A DNA stretch of 64,000 bases from Acinetobacter colistiniresistens (GTDB lineage: Bacteria; Pseudomonadota; Gammaproteobacteria; Pseudomonadales; Moraxellaceae), in the NCBI RefSeq assembly GCF_024582815.1, contig NZ_CP102099.1, positions 1,178,001 to 1,242,000 of the forward strand, in the 5' to 3' direction. Under the pieces are notes generated by a model, which saw only the letters and a list, made by a program, of their open reading frames with translations, was not told the origin of the DNA and ran no database searches. This document shows, in pieces, positions 36,763-45,357 of the stretch; within the stretch, counting starts at the first letter, position 1, and each line of letters starts with the position of its first letter. Made by a program: the position numbers and the translations under genes.

Positions 36763-37413
36763 ATGCGTCTTGTGATTAGTTCGGTCTTACTCTGTTTGGG
36801 AATGACTTGTTTGCATGCGGCACCCTTATTAAGCGCCAGTATTATGCGTGAGACGCAAACCATTGGGAATGATGGTGTGACACGTACCAGTGTGTTTCAG
36901 GAGCGTATGTATCGTAATACACAGAATATCTGGATTGAGCGTGTATTGCCTAAACATCATCAACATGGTCAGGAGAAAGGTGGCCATAAACATTTAGATT
37001 TGGCTGAAGCAGCGCAACATTATTTTATTGATCATAAAAAACAGCCAAAACTCAATTTAGTGTTAATGGAAGATAAAACAGTTGTGCATTTACAGGATGC
37101 CGATGTTGATATGTTAGGCTTAAGTAATTGCTGGTCATGCGTTTATTCATTGATCGACCCTAAAAGTCTAAAAGCAATGACAGTGAAGAAAAAGGATGCA
37201 AACACGACATGGTATGAGACTCAGAATAAGAAAAATAAAATGAGTATTGAATGGGATAATCGCAATAACATTGCCAAACGTGTTGAAGTGCGTAGTCTGG
37301 ATGGTTTGCGCTATGACATCTTAAAAGCCAATATTCAACAGGTGAATATTGCCGAACCTTGGAAAACATATAGTAAGTTTACAACGAAGGACTATTCCGA
37401 TTTTGGGGATTAA
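36763..37413 (+). CDS. Exported protein with His-rich patch and CWSC motif
   Basis: A 216-residue protein with a Sec signal peptide (about residues 1-19, ending LHA). A histidine cluster HHQHGQEKGGHKH lies at about residues 65-77, and a CWSC pair at about 123-126 could form a disulfide or bind metal. No family is recognised. It sits between the phosphatase operon and phoX, 15 bp after the operon's terminator, so read-through expression is possible. A role linked to the zinc-dependent phosphatases is a guess from location and the His patch. Confidence 0.65.
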   Translation: MRLVISSVLLCLGMTCLHAAPLLSASIMRETQTIGNDGVTRTSVFQERMYRNTQNIWIERVLPKHHQHGQEKGGHKHLDLAEAAQHYFIDHKKQPKLNLVLMEDKTVVHLQDADVDMLGLSNCWSCVYSLIDPKSLKAMTVKKKDANTTWYETQNKKNKMSIEWDNRNNIAKRVEVRSLDGLRYDILKANIQQVNIAEPWKTYSKFTTKDYSDFGD

Positions 37414-37440
37414 CTGAACTAAAATTGCATGTTTGAATTT

Positions 37441-37462
37441 AGCCCCTTCTTAAAGGGGCTTT
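37441..37462 (+). terminator. Terminator after the Cys/His exported protein
   Basis: AGCCCCTT-CTTA-AAGGGGCT followed by TT. Confidence 0.7.
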
Positions 37463-37597
37463 ATCATAATAAGACGCATCAAAATAGATTTAGCCAAGTA
37501 ATCAGTATAAATGAGCCAGATCACTCCAATATAATCAGTCGAACATTGCGATATTGCTTATTTGTGTCCGAACGGATCATGATGAATTGATCTAGAC

Positions 37598-37630
37598 ATA
37601 CAAAAGCCGACATGATGTCGGCTTTTGTAT
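37598..37630 (-). terminator. Terminator after phoX
   Basis: ACAAAAGCCGACA-TGA-TGTCGGCTTTTGT, a 13-bp perfect stem 14 bp from the phoX stop. Confidence 0.9.
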
Positions 37631-37643
37631 TTTCAATGCTTGC

Positions 37644-39641
37644 TTATTTCGTTGTTGTAGCTTTCTTTTCTACGGAAGGTGCAATTGGATCTGCAGTAAT
37701 ATAACCCACGGCAGCAGCAAAACGGTCTTTGTAGTTTGCACGGACTAAAGGATCAAGCGTTTTTTGTACTTTGTCGTGTAATGGAGATTCCCAGTCACCC
37801 GGGTGCTGGAAGTTGCTCATGATATAAGTCCAACCATTCACCGCATCTACAGCATGTAGACCTGTTGATTCAGCACCAGCAGGCGTGGATAAGATACGGC
37901 TTAATTGTTTGGTATCGACATGATAAGCCCATAAGAAGTTATTGATGTGCATGCCACTATCTTCACCAATGAAGAGGGTACGTAAATTTTCAGAGAACTT
38001 GATGTTATCTGGGTTGGCAATTTTATCTGCATTGGCAAGGTTACCTAGGGCATCAGCAGTGGCAAGGTCTTCACCAACCAAAGCCGCTGGAGCTTCCATG
38101 TGTACCGAAACCCATTCACTATTAATCAACTGGTTTTTTTGATCAACTTGGCTACCTTTTAAGGTGTGAGCATACACGGCACCTGCTTTCGGACCTTGGA
38201 CTTGGATATCAGTGGTTTTGTCAATCATAGAAGACTGAACATAAGACATTGCAGAATAAGCAATTTTATCCTTAATGTTGACCGTTGTACCTTCCATTTT
38301 GGTAAATCCCATACTTGCACCGACTAACGCTGCATAACGATGGGTTTCAAGGAATGCAGCCTCACGTTCTTTACCTGCAACTAATTTCACCCAGTTATCT
38401 TTGCCACTGAAGCGAATCTTGGTATAGCTTGCATCTTTAGGATCAGCAGTTTTGACATCCATAAGATCAGAAATTTTATATTGATCAGCCCAGCCTTTTA
38501 CTTCATCGCTTGTTGCATGACCAAGATTGATCCAGCTGATATCACCCGCACCTGGGCCTACGCCAGATGTTTGCTTCCATTTAGCAACATAGAGCGTGCC
38601 TGCAGATAAATCTTTTTCTTTATCTGCAACGAACATAAACAAGCCGCCATTGGTTGCATCATCACCCATTAACGCCGTGCGGTTATCTGGCATGACTTGT
38701 ACCAGCTCATGTGAAATACGACCTAAACAGTAATGTTTTTTAATTGAACCCGTACCATCGGTATTAACCGTCACTTCTGGTAAATGACCGTAGTGGTAAG
38801 GATTGCCTGTATTGCTGTCGCCAAATAGGTTTTGACTGAATACAGGTAGATAGCTTGCTGCAACGTTATTTGCATCAGGCTCGTATTCTTCACTCGAAAG
38901 ATGTGTTCCCCATGGCGATAAGCTGGCACCACAAGTAATCCATAAGCCATTGACCTTGGAGGTATCCACATTGTGATATTTCACCAAAGATAAATGACCT
39001 GTTTTAGGGTCTTGATCCAGAGTTAAAATGGCGATGGGGGAAGGTAAAAGACCATACATAGATTTTAGATTTTGATCACGAGTAGTGTATTCAAATTGCA
39101 CCACATGGAAAACAGGATTTCCTGTAACACCTAAGGCTTTCTTATCTGCATCAGTAAAATCTTTACCTGTCGCTTGTTTAAAGCTGATCAACGAACTTCC
39201 ATCTGGACAGTCTGAAAAGAATTGGCGTTCTTGCCCTGCTTTTGATTTATCGATAATCGGTTGGTTATTGATATCAACATAACCTCCAGCAAGAATTTTG
39301 CCGCCTTTGCCATCTGTTACCAAGTCCCCTGTGGTGAAGAATGGCTTATAAGCAAGGGTGTAATCGGTTTTTGAACCATCATCCCAATTGATACTGAGCG
39401 TTGAGGCAACGCTGGTCGTTGCCATTGCGGCAGGGTCAGTTAGATTAGGTGCTGCCATGGGGGTAAATGTTGCATTTTTAAATTTGGCAGCCAGAGGTGC
39501 AGGGGTGGCAGAGTCATTATTGTCATCATTGCAGCCGGTTAAAACGGCGGCGGTACTCATTGCTCCGAGGGGTAAAAAGGGAACGCCTGCGAACCATTTT
39601 AAAATATCACGACGACTTGGCTGATGGGTATTGGCTGTCAT
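37644..39641 (-). CDS. phoX: PhoX-family phosphatase, Tat-exported lipoprotein
   Basis: A 665-residue PhoX (DUF839) alkaline phosphatase, a calcium/iron-dependent beta-propeller enzyme unrelated to PhoA. The N-terminus has a twin-arginine signal SRRDILKWF (residues 9-17) and then LTGC, a canonical lipobox, so it should be exported folded by Tat and lipidated. WITCGASLSPWGTHLSSEEY is the typical PhoX active-site segment. It lies directly downstream of tatABC but is a separate transcription unit with its own four-repeat PhoB-like box. Confidence 0.92.
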   Translation of the reverse strand: MTANTHQPSRRDILKWFAGVPFLPLGAMSTAAVLTGCNDDNNDSATPAPLAAKFKNATFTPMAAPNLTDPAAMATTSVASTLSINWDDGSKTDYTLAYKPFFTTGDLVTDGKGGKILAGGYVDINNQPIIDKSKAGQERQFFSDCPDGSSLISFKQATGKDFTDADKKALGVTGNPVFHVVQFEYTTRDQNLKSMYGLLPSPIAILTLDQDPKTGHLSLVKYHNVDTSKVNGLWITCGASLSPWGTHLSSEEYEPDANNVAASYLPVFSQNLFGDSNTGNPYHYGHLPEVTVNTDGTGSIKKHYCLGRISHELVQVMPDNRTALMGDDATNGGLFMFVADKEKDLSAGTLYVAKWKQTSGVGPGAGDISWINLGHATSDEVKGWADQYKISDLMDVKTADPKDASYTKIRFSGKDNWVKLVAGKEREAAFLETHRYAALVGASMGFTKMEGTTVNIKDKIAYSAMSYVQSSMIDKTTDIQVQGPKAGAVYAHTLKGSQVDQKNQLINSEWVSVHMEAPAALVGEDLATADALGNLANADKIANPDNIKFSENLRTLFIGEDSGMHINNFLWAYHVDTKQLSRILSTPAGAESTGLHAVDAVNGWTYIMSNFQHPGDWESPLHDKVQKTLDPLVRANYKDRFAAAVGYITADPIAPSVEKKATTTK

Positions 39642-39699
39642 AGTAAATCCATTTCTTTAATATAGGGCAAATAAATCCTGATCGATTCTATGAAGCAGA

Positions 39700-39739
39700 G
39701 ATGACATTTTTTGACAGTTTTAATGCAATTTTAAGACAG
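39700..39739 (-). promoter_or_regulatory. Putative PhoB box upstream of phoX
   Basis: Read on the minus strand, four 7-mers at a strict 11-bp period: CTGTCTT, TTGCATT, CTGTCAA and TGTCATC, each separated by AAAA. A TAGAAT -10 hexamer starts 9 bp downstream, where PhoB-activated promoters place it. Confidence 0.75.
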
Positions 39740-39775
39740 TTAATTTTTATAAATAATTAAAAAATATGAAATTAA

Positions 39776-39803
39776 ATAAAAAATCCCTGAGGTTTTTCAG
39801 GGA
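39776..39803 (-). terminator. Terminator after tatC
   Basis: TCCCTGA and TCAGGGA form a stem with a T-rich tail on the minus strand. It separates the tat operon from phoX. Confidence 0.8.
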
Positions 39804-39817
39804 GCTGTAGCCAGTTT

Positions 39818-40582
39818 TCAGTCAGTTACTTTTCTTTTTTCCAGTATTTTTCCGAACAGTAAACCCAGTTCAAACAACATCCACATAGGGACTGCCAGCA
39901 TAATCATCGACAAGGCATCGGGTGGCGTGACAAACATGGCCAAAAAGAAACAGCCCACAATAATGAAGCGGCGTTTTTCAACCAGACTCTGGGTGCTCAC
40001 CACACCAATTAAAATCAGGACGAGGGTAATAATCGGGATTTCAAAGGTAAAGCCAAACACCAAAAACAGCTTTAAACAGAAGCTTAAATAACTATTGATG
40101 TCAGTCATCGGTGCTACAGTTTCAGGGGAAACACTAATAAAGAAATGTAGAATTGCAGGCAGTGTAATAAAATAAGCAAATGCCACGCCTAAATAGAACA
40201 GCACAATACTGCCGAATAAGAGCGGAATGGCCAGATGACGTTCTTTTTCATACAGTGCAGGTTTGATGAAAGACCAGATCTGATAAATGATATAGGGCAT
40301 TGCCAGCATAAATGCGACGAATAGATTCAGCTTAAACGGTGCCATAAATGTAGCAGTGACATCGGTTGCAATCATGGTTGATGTTGCGGGTAACTGCTGT
40401 CTTAACGGTTCAGAGAGCCATTGATAAGTGGTATTTCTAAATGGCAATAAGCAGAAAAAAAGAAGAATCGTTACCCCAACAATCTTAAACAGATATTGTC
40501 GCAGCACAATTAAATGCTGCATCACCGGCATTTGTTGCAGGGATTCTTCAGTACTGGCTGAGGTTGATGGTAATTGGCTCAT
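39818..40582 (-). CDS. tatC: Sec-independent translocase subunit TatC
   Basis: A 254-residue six-helix inner-membrane protein that recognises twin-arginine signals and nucleates the Tat complex. The N-terminal MPVMQHLIVLRQYLFKIVGV corresponds to the conserved H-L-x-E-L-R region, with HLIVLR here, lacking the usual Glu. LNLFVAFMLAMPYIIYQIWS and the FTFEIPIITLVLILIGVV helix are typical. It overlaps tatB by 4 bp, indicating translational coupling. Confidence 0.94.
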   Translation of the reverse strand: MSQLPSTSASTEESLQQMPVMQHLIVLRQYLFKIVGVTILLFFCLLPFRNTTYQWLSEPLRQQLPATSTMIATDVTATFMAPFKLNLFVAFMLAMPYIIYQIWSFIKPALYEKERHLAIPLLFGSIVLFYLGVAFAYFITLPAILHFFISVSPETVAPMTDINSYLSFCLKLFLVFGFTFEIPIITLVLILIGVVSTQSLVEKRRFIIVGCFFLAMFVTPPDALSMIMLAVPMWMLFELGLLFGKILEKRKVTD

Positions 40583-41016
40583 ACGGCAATCTTTAATTCT
40601 GTAGCAAACTTTGGTGCCGATAAGGGCAACTCAAGCTTATGAGGTAAATACTTTTGATAGCTAATACTAAACGGTACAATATGTTGCGTTGAACAAGGGC
40701 TATAAGTCACGGGTGACTGAGTCTTGGTTTCTGCAACTTCTGTCTCTGATGTTGGTGTACCTTTTAGCGCATCAAGTTGTTGTTGCATCCTGCGTTCGAG
40801 CTCAGTAATTTTATCAATTTCTTTTTGCATTTCTTCACGGAACTCAGAAAGGCGGAGTTCTCGATCAATTTCGTTCTGAATGTTGTTGATAAATTTTTTA
40901 ATTTTTCCATACCATTTTGCTACGAACCGTGCAGCTTCTGGTAATTTATCCGGGCCAAGCACCAGCAATGCAATCACTGCAAAGCAAAAGATCTCGGTCA
41001 TTCCCAAATTCAGCAT
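40579..41016 (-). CDS. tatB: Sec-independent translocase subunit TatB
   Basis: A 145-residue protein with one N-terminal transmembrane helix (MTEIFCFAVIALLVLGPDKLPEAA), where the LGP motif distinguishes TatB from TatA. An amphipathic helix and a charged, partly coiled C-terminus follow. It pairs with TatC in the signal receptor. It starts 12 bp after tatA. The C-terminal third (about residues 105-145) is unusually rich in Pro, Ser and Tyr and ends outside the typical acidic pattern. Confidence 0.92.
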   Translation of the reverse strand: MLNLGMTEIFCFAVIALLVLGPDKLPEAARFVAKWYGKIKKFINNIQNEIDRELRLSEFREEMQKEIDKITELERRMQQQLDALKGTPTSETEVAETKTQSPVTYSPCSTQHIVPFSISYQKYLPHKLELPLSAPKFATELKIAV

Positions 41017-41028
41017 AGTCGTGCTCGC

Positions 41029-41244
41029 TTAGCCTTTTACTGAGTTTTCAGTATTTTTAACTTGAGCATCAATGGTGCGAGGTTCATTTAAAGGAGCAGT
41101 TGTTTCTTCTTCTTTCATGGACTTTTTGAAGTCTTTTACTGCACCACCCACATCTTTACCCAAGTTTTTAAGCTTCGATGTACCAAAAAGTAAAATCACG
41201 ACAATTGCAAAAATCAGTACATGCCAAATTGATAAGCCAGCCAT
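41029..41244 (-). CDS. tatA: Sec-independent translocase subunit TatA
   Basis: A 71-residue pore-forming Tat subunit with one transmembrane helix ([16 protein letters not shown]) and the FG hinge, then amphipathic [20 protein letters not shown] and an acidic tail. It is the first gene of tatABC. TAGGAATAGAAG precedes the ATG. A four-repeat PhoB-like box lies 44 bp upstream, unusual for a gene set normally treated as constitutive. Confidence 0.95.
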   Translation of the reverse strand: MAGLSIWHVLIFAIVVILLFGTSKLKNLGKDVGGAVKDFKKSMKEEETTAPLNEPRTIDAQVKNTENSVKG

Positions 41245-41287
41245 TCTTCTATTCCTATAAAACTTTGCTATATCTCAACAGTTGGGC

Positions 41288-41327
41288 ATGACAAAGATGT
41301 GACACTTGTATTGCAGTTTTAAGACAA
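41288..41327 (-). promoter_or_regulatory. Putative PhoB box upstream of tatABC
   Basis: On the minus strand four 7-mers with an exact 11-bp period: TTGTCTT, CTGCAAT, GTGTCAC and TTGTCAT, with AT-rich 4-bp spacers (AAAA, ACAA, ATCT). Its layout matches the phoX box. A TATAGC-like -10 lies about 15 bp downstream. Confidence 0.65.
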
Positions 41328-41396
41328 AGCAGCTGTTTTCCTGTAAATAGTGCTAGCATAAGCAGCGTATAAATAAGTGATCAAAACTAGATTGAT

Positions 41397-42284
41397 ATGA
41401 CTTTTATCCTCCCAATAGGTGCCTTGTTTTTCGGGTTTTTGATCGCTCAATTCAAAGTCTCAGAACAGACCAAAAAAATCTTGTCTGCTTTATTGGCGCG
41501 GTTATTTATTCCTGTCGTGATTATTTACAATATGGTGTTCTATCAGGCAGGTAGCTTTGCACTTATTCTATTTAGTTTCATTTCATCGATCTTGCTGTTT
41601 TACTTATTTGCGTATTTCTCTAAAGACCGTTTGCAGGCACTTTGTTTGAGTTATAGCAATATTGGTTGGCTTGGTTTTCCATTCGCCATAGCCTTATTTG
41701 GCGAGCAAGTCAGTGCAGCGATGATTGCACTGTATATTGGCGGATCTTTATTTGGCAATATTTGGGCGGTGACTGCCGTTTCAAAAGAATCATCAAACGC
41801 CTCTATGATTTTCCAGAAAGTTTTAAAATCACCGCCAGTCTTGGCCTTGTTGGCAGCATTGATTTTATGGCTATGTGGTATTCAACGTTTACAGGGGAAT
41901 CTTGTTCTAGAAGGGCTGTATGATGTTGCCAAATTTGGGATGAGCTTTGCGGGCATGTGTATTTTAGGGATGTGGCTCCGATATACACGGGTACATCGGG
42001 CTGACTTATGGCTCAGTACGCGCACACTGATGCTGAAATTATTGTGTGGTCTGGTTATTTGTAGCGTGACTTATTATTGCATTGAGATTCCACAGATTAA
42101 CTTCTTGATACCTGTGCTGTTCCTTTTATTTTGTCTGCCGCCTGCCGCTAATATTGTTGCTTTGGAAACGCATTACCAAGGTACAGGCATTTCAGCCCGT
42201 TATATTGCTGCAGGAACTATCGTAAGCTGTGTGGTGATTGTGATCTATGGTCTATTGCTGCATATAAAAAGTGCCCTCATATAG
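41397..42284 (+). CDS. AEC-family (auxin efflux carrier-like) transporter
   Basis: A 295-residue protein with about ten transmembrane helices of the AEC family, related to malate and other carboxylate permeases. ILSALLARLFIPVVIIYNMV (about residues 28-47) and SYSNIGWLGFPFAIALFGEQ (about 86-105) carry the conserved Pro and N-x-G-x-x-G positions of the two crossover regions. The substrate is unknown. It is divergent from tatA, so the PhoB-like box at 41288 lies between them and could act on both. Confidence 0.85.
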   Translation: MTFILPIGALFFGFLIAQFKVSEQTKKILSALLARLFIPVVIIYNMVFYQAGSFALILFSFISSILLFYLFAYFSKDRLQALCLSYSNIGWLGFPFAIALFGEQVSAAMIALYIGGSLFGNIWAVTAVSKESSNASMIFQKVLKSPPVLALLAALILWLCGIQRLQGNLVLEGLYDVAKFGMSFAGMCILGMWLRYTRVHRADLWLSTRTLMLKLLCGLVICSVTYYCIEIPQINFLIPVLFLLFCLPPAANIVALETHYQGTGISARYIAAGTIVSCVVIVIYGLLLHIKSALI

Positions 42285-42295
42285 GAGAGCACTTT
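42267..42295. terminator. Bidirectional terminator overlapping a gene end
   Basis: AAAGTGCCCTC and GAGAGCACTTT form a stem with one mismatch. It covers the AEC stop codon and ends 7 bp from the convergent rdgB stop. Confidence 0.6.
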
Positions 42296-42301
42296 AGGGT
42301 T

Positions 42302-42925
42302 TTAAACCAAACTGGCTTTAAATAGCTGCATCGCTTGACCGCGATGGCTGATCTTATTTTTCTCAGCTTTGCTGAGTTCAGCACTCGAAACATTGAGTTC
42401 TGGCAGCCAAAATAAAGGGTCATAACCAAAACCGTTTTCACCACGTGCAGCGGCTAAAATCTCACCCTTCCAAATACCTTGGAAAATTTGTGGCAAAGGG
42501 TCTTCTGCATGGGTGACCAATGCCAAAACACAAACAAACATGCCTTCAATGGTTTCACCTTCTTTACGCAAAGGTGCAAGATCAGCCAACAGCTTTTGAT
42601 TATTGGCAGCATCATTGCCATGTTCGCCTGCATAACGTGCTGAGTAAATCCCAGGTGCACCACCTAAGATCGGGACACATAGTCCAGAATCATCTGCCAG
42701 TGCAGGTTTACCTGAAAGTTTAGATGCATGACGTGCTTTGATAATGGCATTTTCAACAAAGCTAAGACCATCTTCAATCGCATCTTCAATATCGAGTTTG
42801 CCTTGCGGAATAATCTCGACAGGTAGATTCAGTTGTTGAAACAGATGTTCAAATTCAACAACTTTGCCTTTGTTGTTACTTGCAAGGACAAGACTGCCTT
42901 GGTTGAGCCATGCTTGGGTAGACAT
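42302..42925 (-). CDS. rdgB: dITP/XTP pyrophosphatase RdgB
   Basis: A 207-residue non-canonical purine NTP pyrophosphatase that removes dITP and XTP from the nucleotide pool. LASNNKGKVVEFEHLF (about residues 13-28) is the substrate-binding N-terminus. ADDSGLCVPILGGAPGIYSA contains the catalytic Asp pair, and ENGFGYDPLFWLPE is the C-terminal signature. It uses Mg2+ and acts in the cytoplasm. Confidence 0.95.
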   Translation of the reverse strand: MSTQAWLNQGSLVLASNNKGKVVEFEHLFQQLNLPVEIIPQGKLDIEDAIEDGLSFVENAIIKARHASKLSGKPALADDSGLCVPILGGAPGIYSARYAGEHGNDAANNQKLLADLAPLRKEGETIEGMFVCVLALVTHAEDPLPQIFQGIWKGEILAAARGENGFGYDPLFWLPELNVSSAELSKAEKNKISHRGQAMQLFKASLV

Positions 42926-43001
42926 GCTGAAAATCTCAATATTTTAAATCAGATGAATTGTACTCGATTTGGTGGTCTAAGTCGGTTGTATATCTTTGTG
43001 A

Positions 43002-43441
43002 TTAAACACCGATAATAGTAAGTCCATCAACATCTTGTTCTAATAGTTTGCTGAAGAAACGTATAAGATCATCCATCATTTTGATCACTTCCACTTTATA
43101 TTTTGGATATTTTTCTTAAAAATTTTTGTTTCTTGTTTAAATAAAAGACCAACATTATCGTTATAGCGTAAATATTTTTTAGCTTCTAAGTAAACTTTAT
43201 ATGTATCAAGTTTTGCAATCACTTGCACTATTTCTGCTGCATCAAGATATGTATTTTCCCAGTGTGACCAAGGCTTTTTATCCCCTAAAAATAAGTGTTC
43301 AACTAAAGAAAATGCGATCTCATCAATGACAATTGAATGATCACAATTCGGATTTCGTTGCAAATCATAGGGAATGATCTGCATGTTAAGACCAGCATAA
43401 ATTCCATTTGAATAGGATGTAACGGTAAAAGAAAATTTCAT
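43002..43441 (-). pseudogene. Hypothetical gene with probable frameshift near its 3' end
   Basis: The open frame from the ATG at 43441 encodes 118 residues ending at 43085 (NIQNIKWK). A second frame starting in the A-rich tract just before this stop continues protein-like for about 35 codons (PKYKVEVIKMMDDLIRFF, then SKLLEQDVDGLTIIGV) to a stop at 43002-43004. A one-base change in the AAGAAAAATATCC tract would join them into a protein of about 146 residues. The family is not recognised. It begins 2 bp after the broken methyltransferase gene and was probably co-transcribed with it. Confidence 0.5.
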
Positions 43442-43442
43442 G

Positions 43443-44023
43443 CTAAAGTTTTTTCAAAATCAGTGTGTGGAAATTCCAGAATTTAATTTTTCCGTGAGCA
43501 TTTGGATGTTCTGTTCTGGTTTCTTGATTCAATAAAATTTCATAATCTTCAATGAACAGTTGTTCAATTTGCTGGCGATTAAATCCTCGCATGGTCTGAG
43601 GCCGTTGTAATAACCAAGCATCATCTTGACCTAAAAGTTGTATTAATAAAATCCCGCCTTGCGGCAAGGCATGTTTCATCTTTGCGAGTACATGATCAAT
43701 TTGGTTAGGGGCGCAAAAGAACAGACTGAATAGGGCAATGATAATACTGGCTGATGGAAACGGATAATTTTCAAAAACATGATTTGAGAAAAAGAATTTA
43801 GGATGATTTTTAAATCGATACTGACATACCCGTTGTGCTGCTTCAGAGGGATCAAAGGCATAAACCCGATAGTCATTTTCAGTAAGAAGGCTGCTTCATT
43901 GCCTGCGCCACATCCACAATCAATGGCAACACGAGGGAGGGTCGCATCAACATACTGGAGTGCATATTCCAAGATCGGACGATGTGATTGATCTTGGGTG
44001 AGTTCCGCAAATATCTGAGACAT
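43443..44023 (-). pseudogene. Class I SAM methyltransferase, frameshifted
   Basis: The N-terminal frame carries motif I (VAIDCGCGAGNEAAFLL, about residues 31-47) and then becomes nonsense. From about 43893 another frame reads TENDYRVYAFDPSEAAQRVC and runs without a stop through ALFSLFFCAPNQIDHVLAKM and MKHALPQGGILLIQLLGQDD to the stop at 43443. Adding one base near 43893 restores a continuous methyltransferase of about 194 residues. The frameshift is either a real inactivating mutation or a sequencing error. The methyl acceptor is unknown. Confidence 0.85.
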
Positions 44024-44124
44024 GAGTACTAAAAAATGAACAATTTAAAATAAATAACAGCTTAAGATCTCTTTGTAAAAGTAGAAATTGAACTACATTT
44101 AAATCAATTTGGAATAAAGCCAAT

Positions 44125-44153
44125 AAAAAACCGACTCTCACAAGTCGGTTTTT
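44125..44153 (-). terminator. Terminator after the Sel1 gene
   Basis: AAAAACCGACT-CTCACA-AGTCGGTTTTT, symmetric, lying between the Sel1-repeat gene stop and the methyltransferase start. Confidence 0.88.
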
Positions 44154-44179
44154 ATATCATCCAATAGATCTAAATCAGA

Positions 44180-44767
44180 TTATTGCGCTTGAATCCATTT
44201 ATCAGCACGGTCACGTGCAGTACGGATCTGATCTTGAGTCAAGTTTGCAGCCAATGCGGTTTTCTTCCCTTCAGATAGGCTGATGACTTTAGTATCCAGC
44301 ATGCCATCACGGGTAGATAACTCATACCATTGATAAGCGCCAACAAAGTTTTTCTTTTGCTCTTCCATCATTGCAAGATTGAAGCTGGCACGGTTATCGC
44401 CGTTGCTTGCTGCTTTCTCGAAATATTTACGCGCTAAAGCTTCGTCTTTTTTGGTACCAATACCATCGGCATACATACGACCGACATTCAACTGCGCTGC
44501 AGATAAGCCTTGATCTGCTGCTGCCTTGAATAAAGAGAATGCTTGTTTCTCATCTTTAGCAACGTCTTTACCAAATTGGTAGCGGGTTGCTAAATAAAAC
44601 TGTGCCCCAGCTTGACCAGATCTTGCTGCGCTTTGTAATTCACTGATACTCATGACTGAATATCGCGCTGCCTGTGTTGCCACAGATTGTGGTTGAGCAA
44701 CATAGTCAGCGTGCGCTTGTATACTGATCAGACCAAATAAAAATGTGCTGATTAATGTCTTTTTCAT
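44180..44767 (-). CDS. Exported Sel1-repeat protein
   Basis: A 195-residue protein with a signal peptide (MKKTLISTFLFGLISIQAHA) and about three Sel1-like repeats at about residues 50-150. The repeats are recognisable by GQAGAQFYLATRYQFGKDVA, GLSAAQLNVGRMYADGIGTK and NGDNRASFNLAMMEEQKKNF. Such repeats mediate protein-protein contacts in the periplasm. The start overlaps the metW stop by 4 bp, so the gene is translated as the third member of metX-metW-sel1, though a role in methionine synthesis is not implied. Confidence 0.85.
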   Translation of the reverse strand: MKKTLISTFLFGLISIQAHADYVAQPQSVATQAARYSVMSISELQSAARSGQAGAQFYLATRYQFGKDVAKDEKQAFSLFKAAADQGLSAAQLNVGRMYADGIGTKKDEALARKYFEKAASNGDNRASFNLAMMEEQKKNFVGAYQWYELSTRDGMLDTKVISLSEGKKTALAANLTQDQIRTARDRADKWIQAQ

Positions 44768-45357
44768 AGAGCGCTCACTCGATAAATTGCGACTTCACCA
44801 AATAGGTTCGGCATATGCTTACTGAGCACACTACCTTGTTGGTCACCATTAACGGCAAGTCGATTAATAATTTTAATCCGATTCTCAGCACACAAGGCTT
44901 CAAAGTCACGGAAAGTACATAAATGAATATTCGGGGTGTTATACCACATATATGGCAAAGCTTCCGAAACAGGCATTTTCCCTTTCAAGGCAAGAAAAGA
45001 ACGTGTCTTCCAATGCGCAAAGTTTGGAAAAGTAATAATGGCCTGTTTGCCGACACGCACCATATCACGAAGTAATACATCGGGGGCATCTACAGCTTGC
45101 AAAGCTTGTGCCATGACCACAGAGTCAAAAGACTGGTCGGCAAAACGGCTTAAACCGAGGTTTAAGTCCTGTTGGATAATATTTAACCCCCGACTGATGG
45201 CAATTGCAATCTTTTCTTGATCAATTTCTAGCCCATAGGCACGAATATTGTGCTGTTTACTCATATGAGCCAGCAATTCACCATCACCACAGCCTAAGTC
45301 TAACACGCTAGAGTTCGGGTTGATCCATTTTTCAGCGAGTCGTTGATCTATACGCAT
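44764..45357 (-). CDS. metW: Methionine biosynthesis protein MetW
   Basis: A 197-residue methyltransferase-fold protein. SAM motif I VLDLGCGDGELLAHM is at about residues 19-33, and FDSVVMAQALQAVDAPDVLL follows. MetW partners MetX in many Proteobacteria and is required for full homoserine acyltransferase activity in some; methyltransferase activity is not established. It overlaps metX by one base, giving ATG/stop coupling. Confidence 0.92.
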   Translation of the reverse strand: MRIDQRLAEKWINPNSSVLDLGCGDGELLAHMSKQHNIRAYGLEIDQEKIAIAISRGLNIIQQDLNLGLSRFADQSFDSVVMAQALQAVDAPDVLLRDMVRVGKQAIITFPNFAHWKTRSFLALKGKMPVSEALPYMWYNTPNIHLCTFRDFEALCAENRIKIINRLAVNGDQQGSVLSKHMPNLFGEVAIYRVSAL

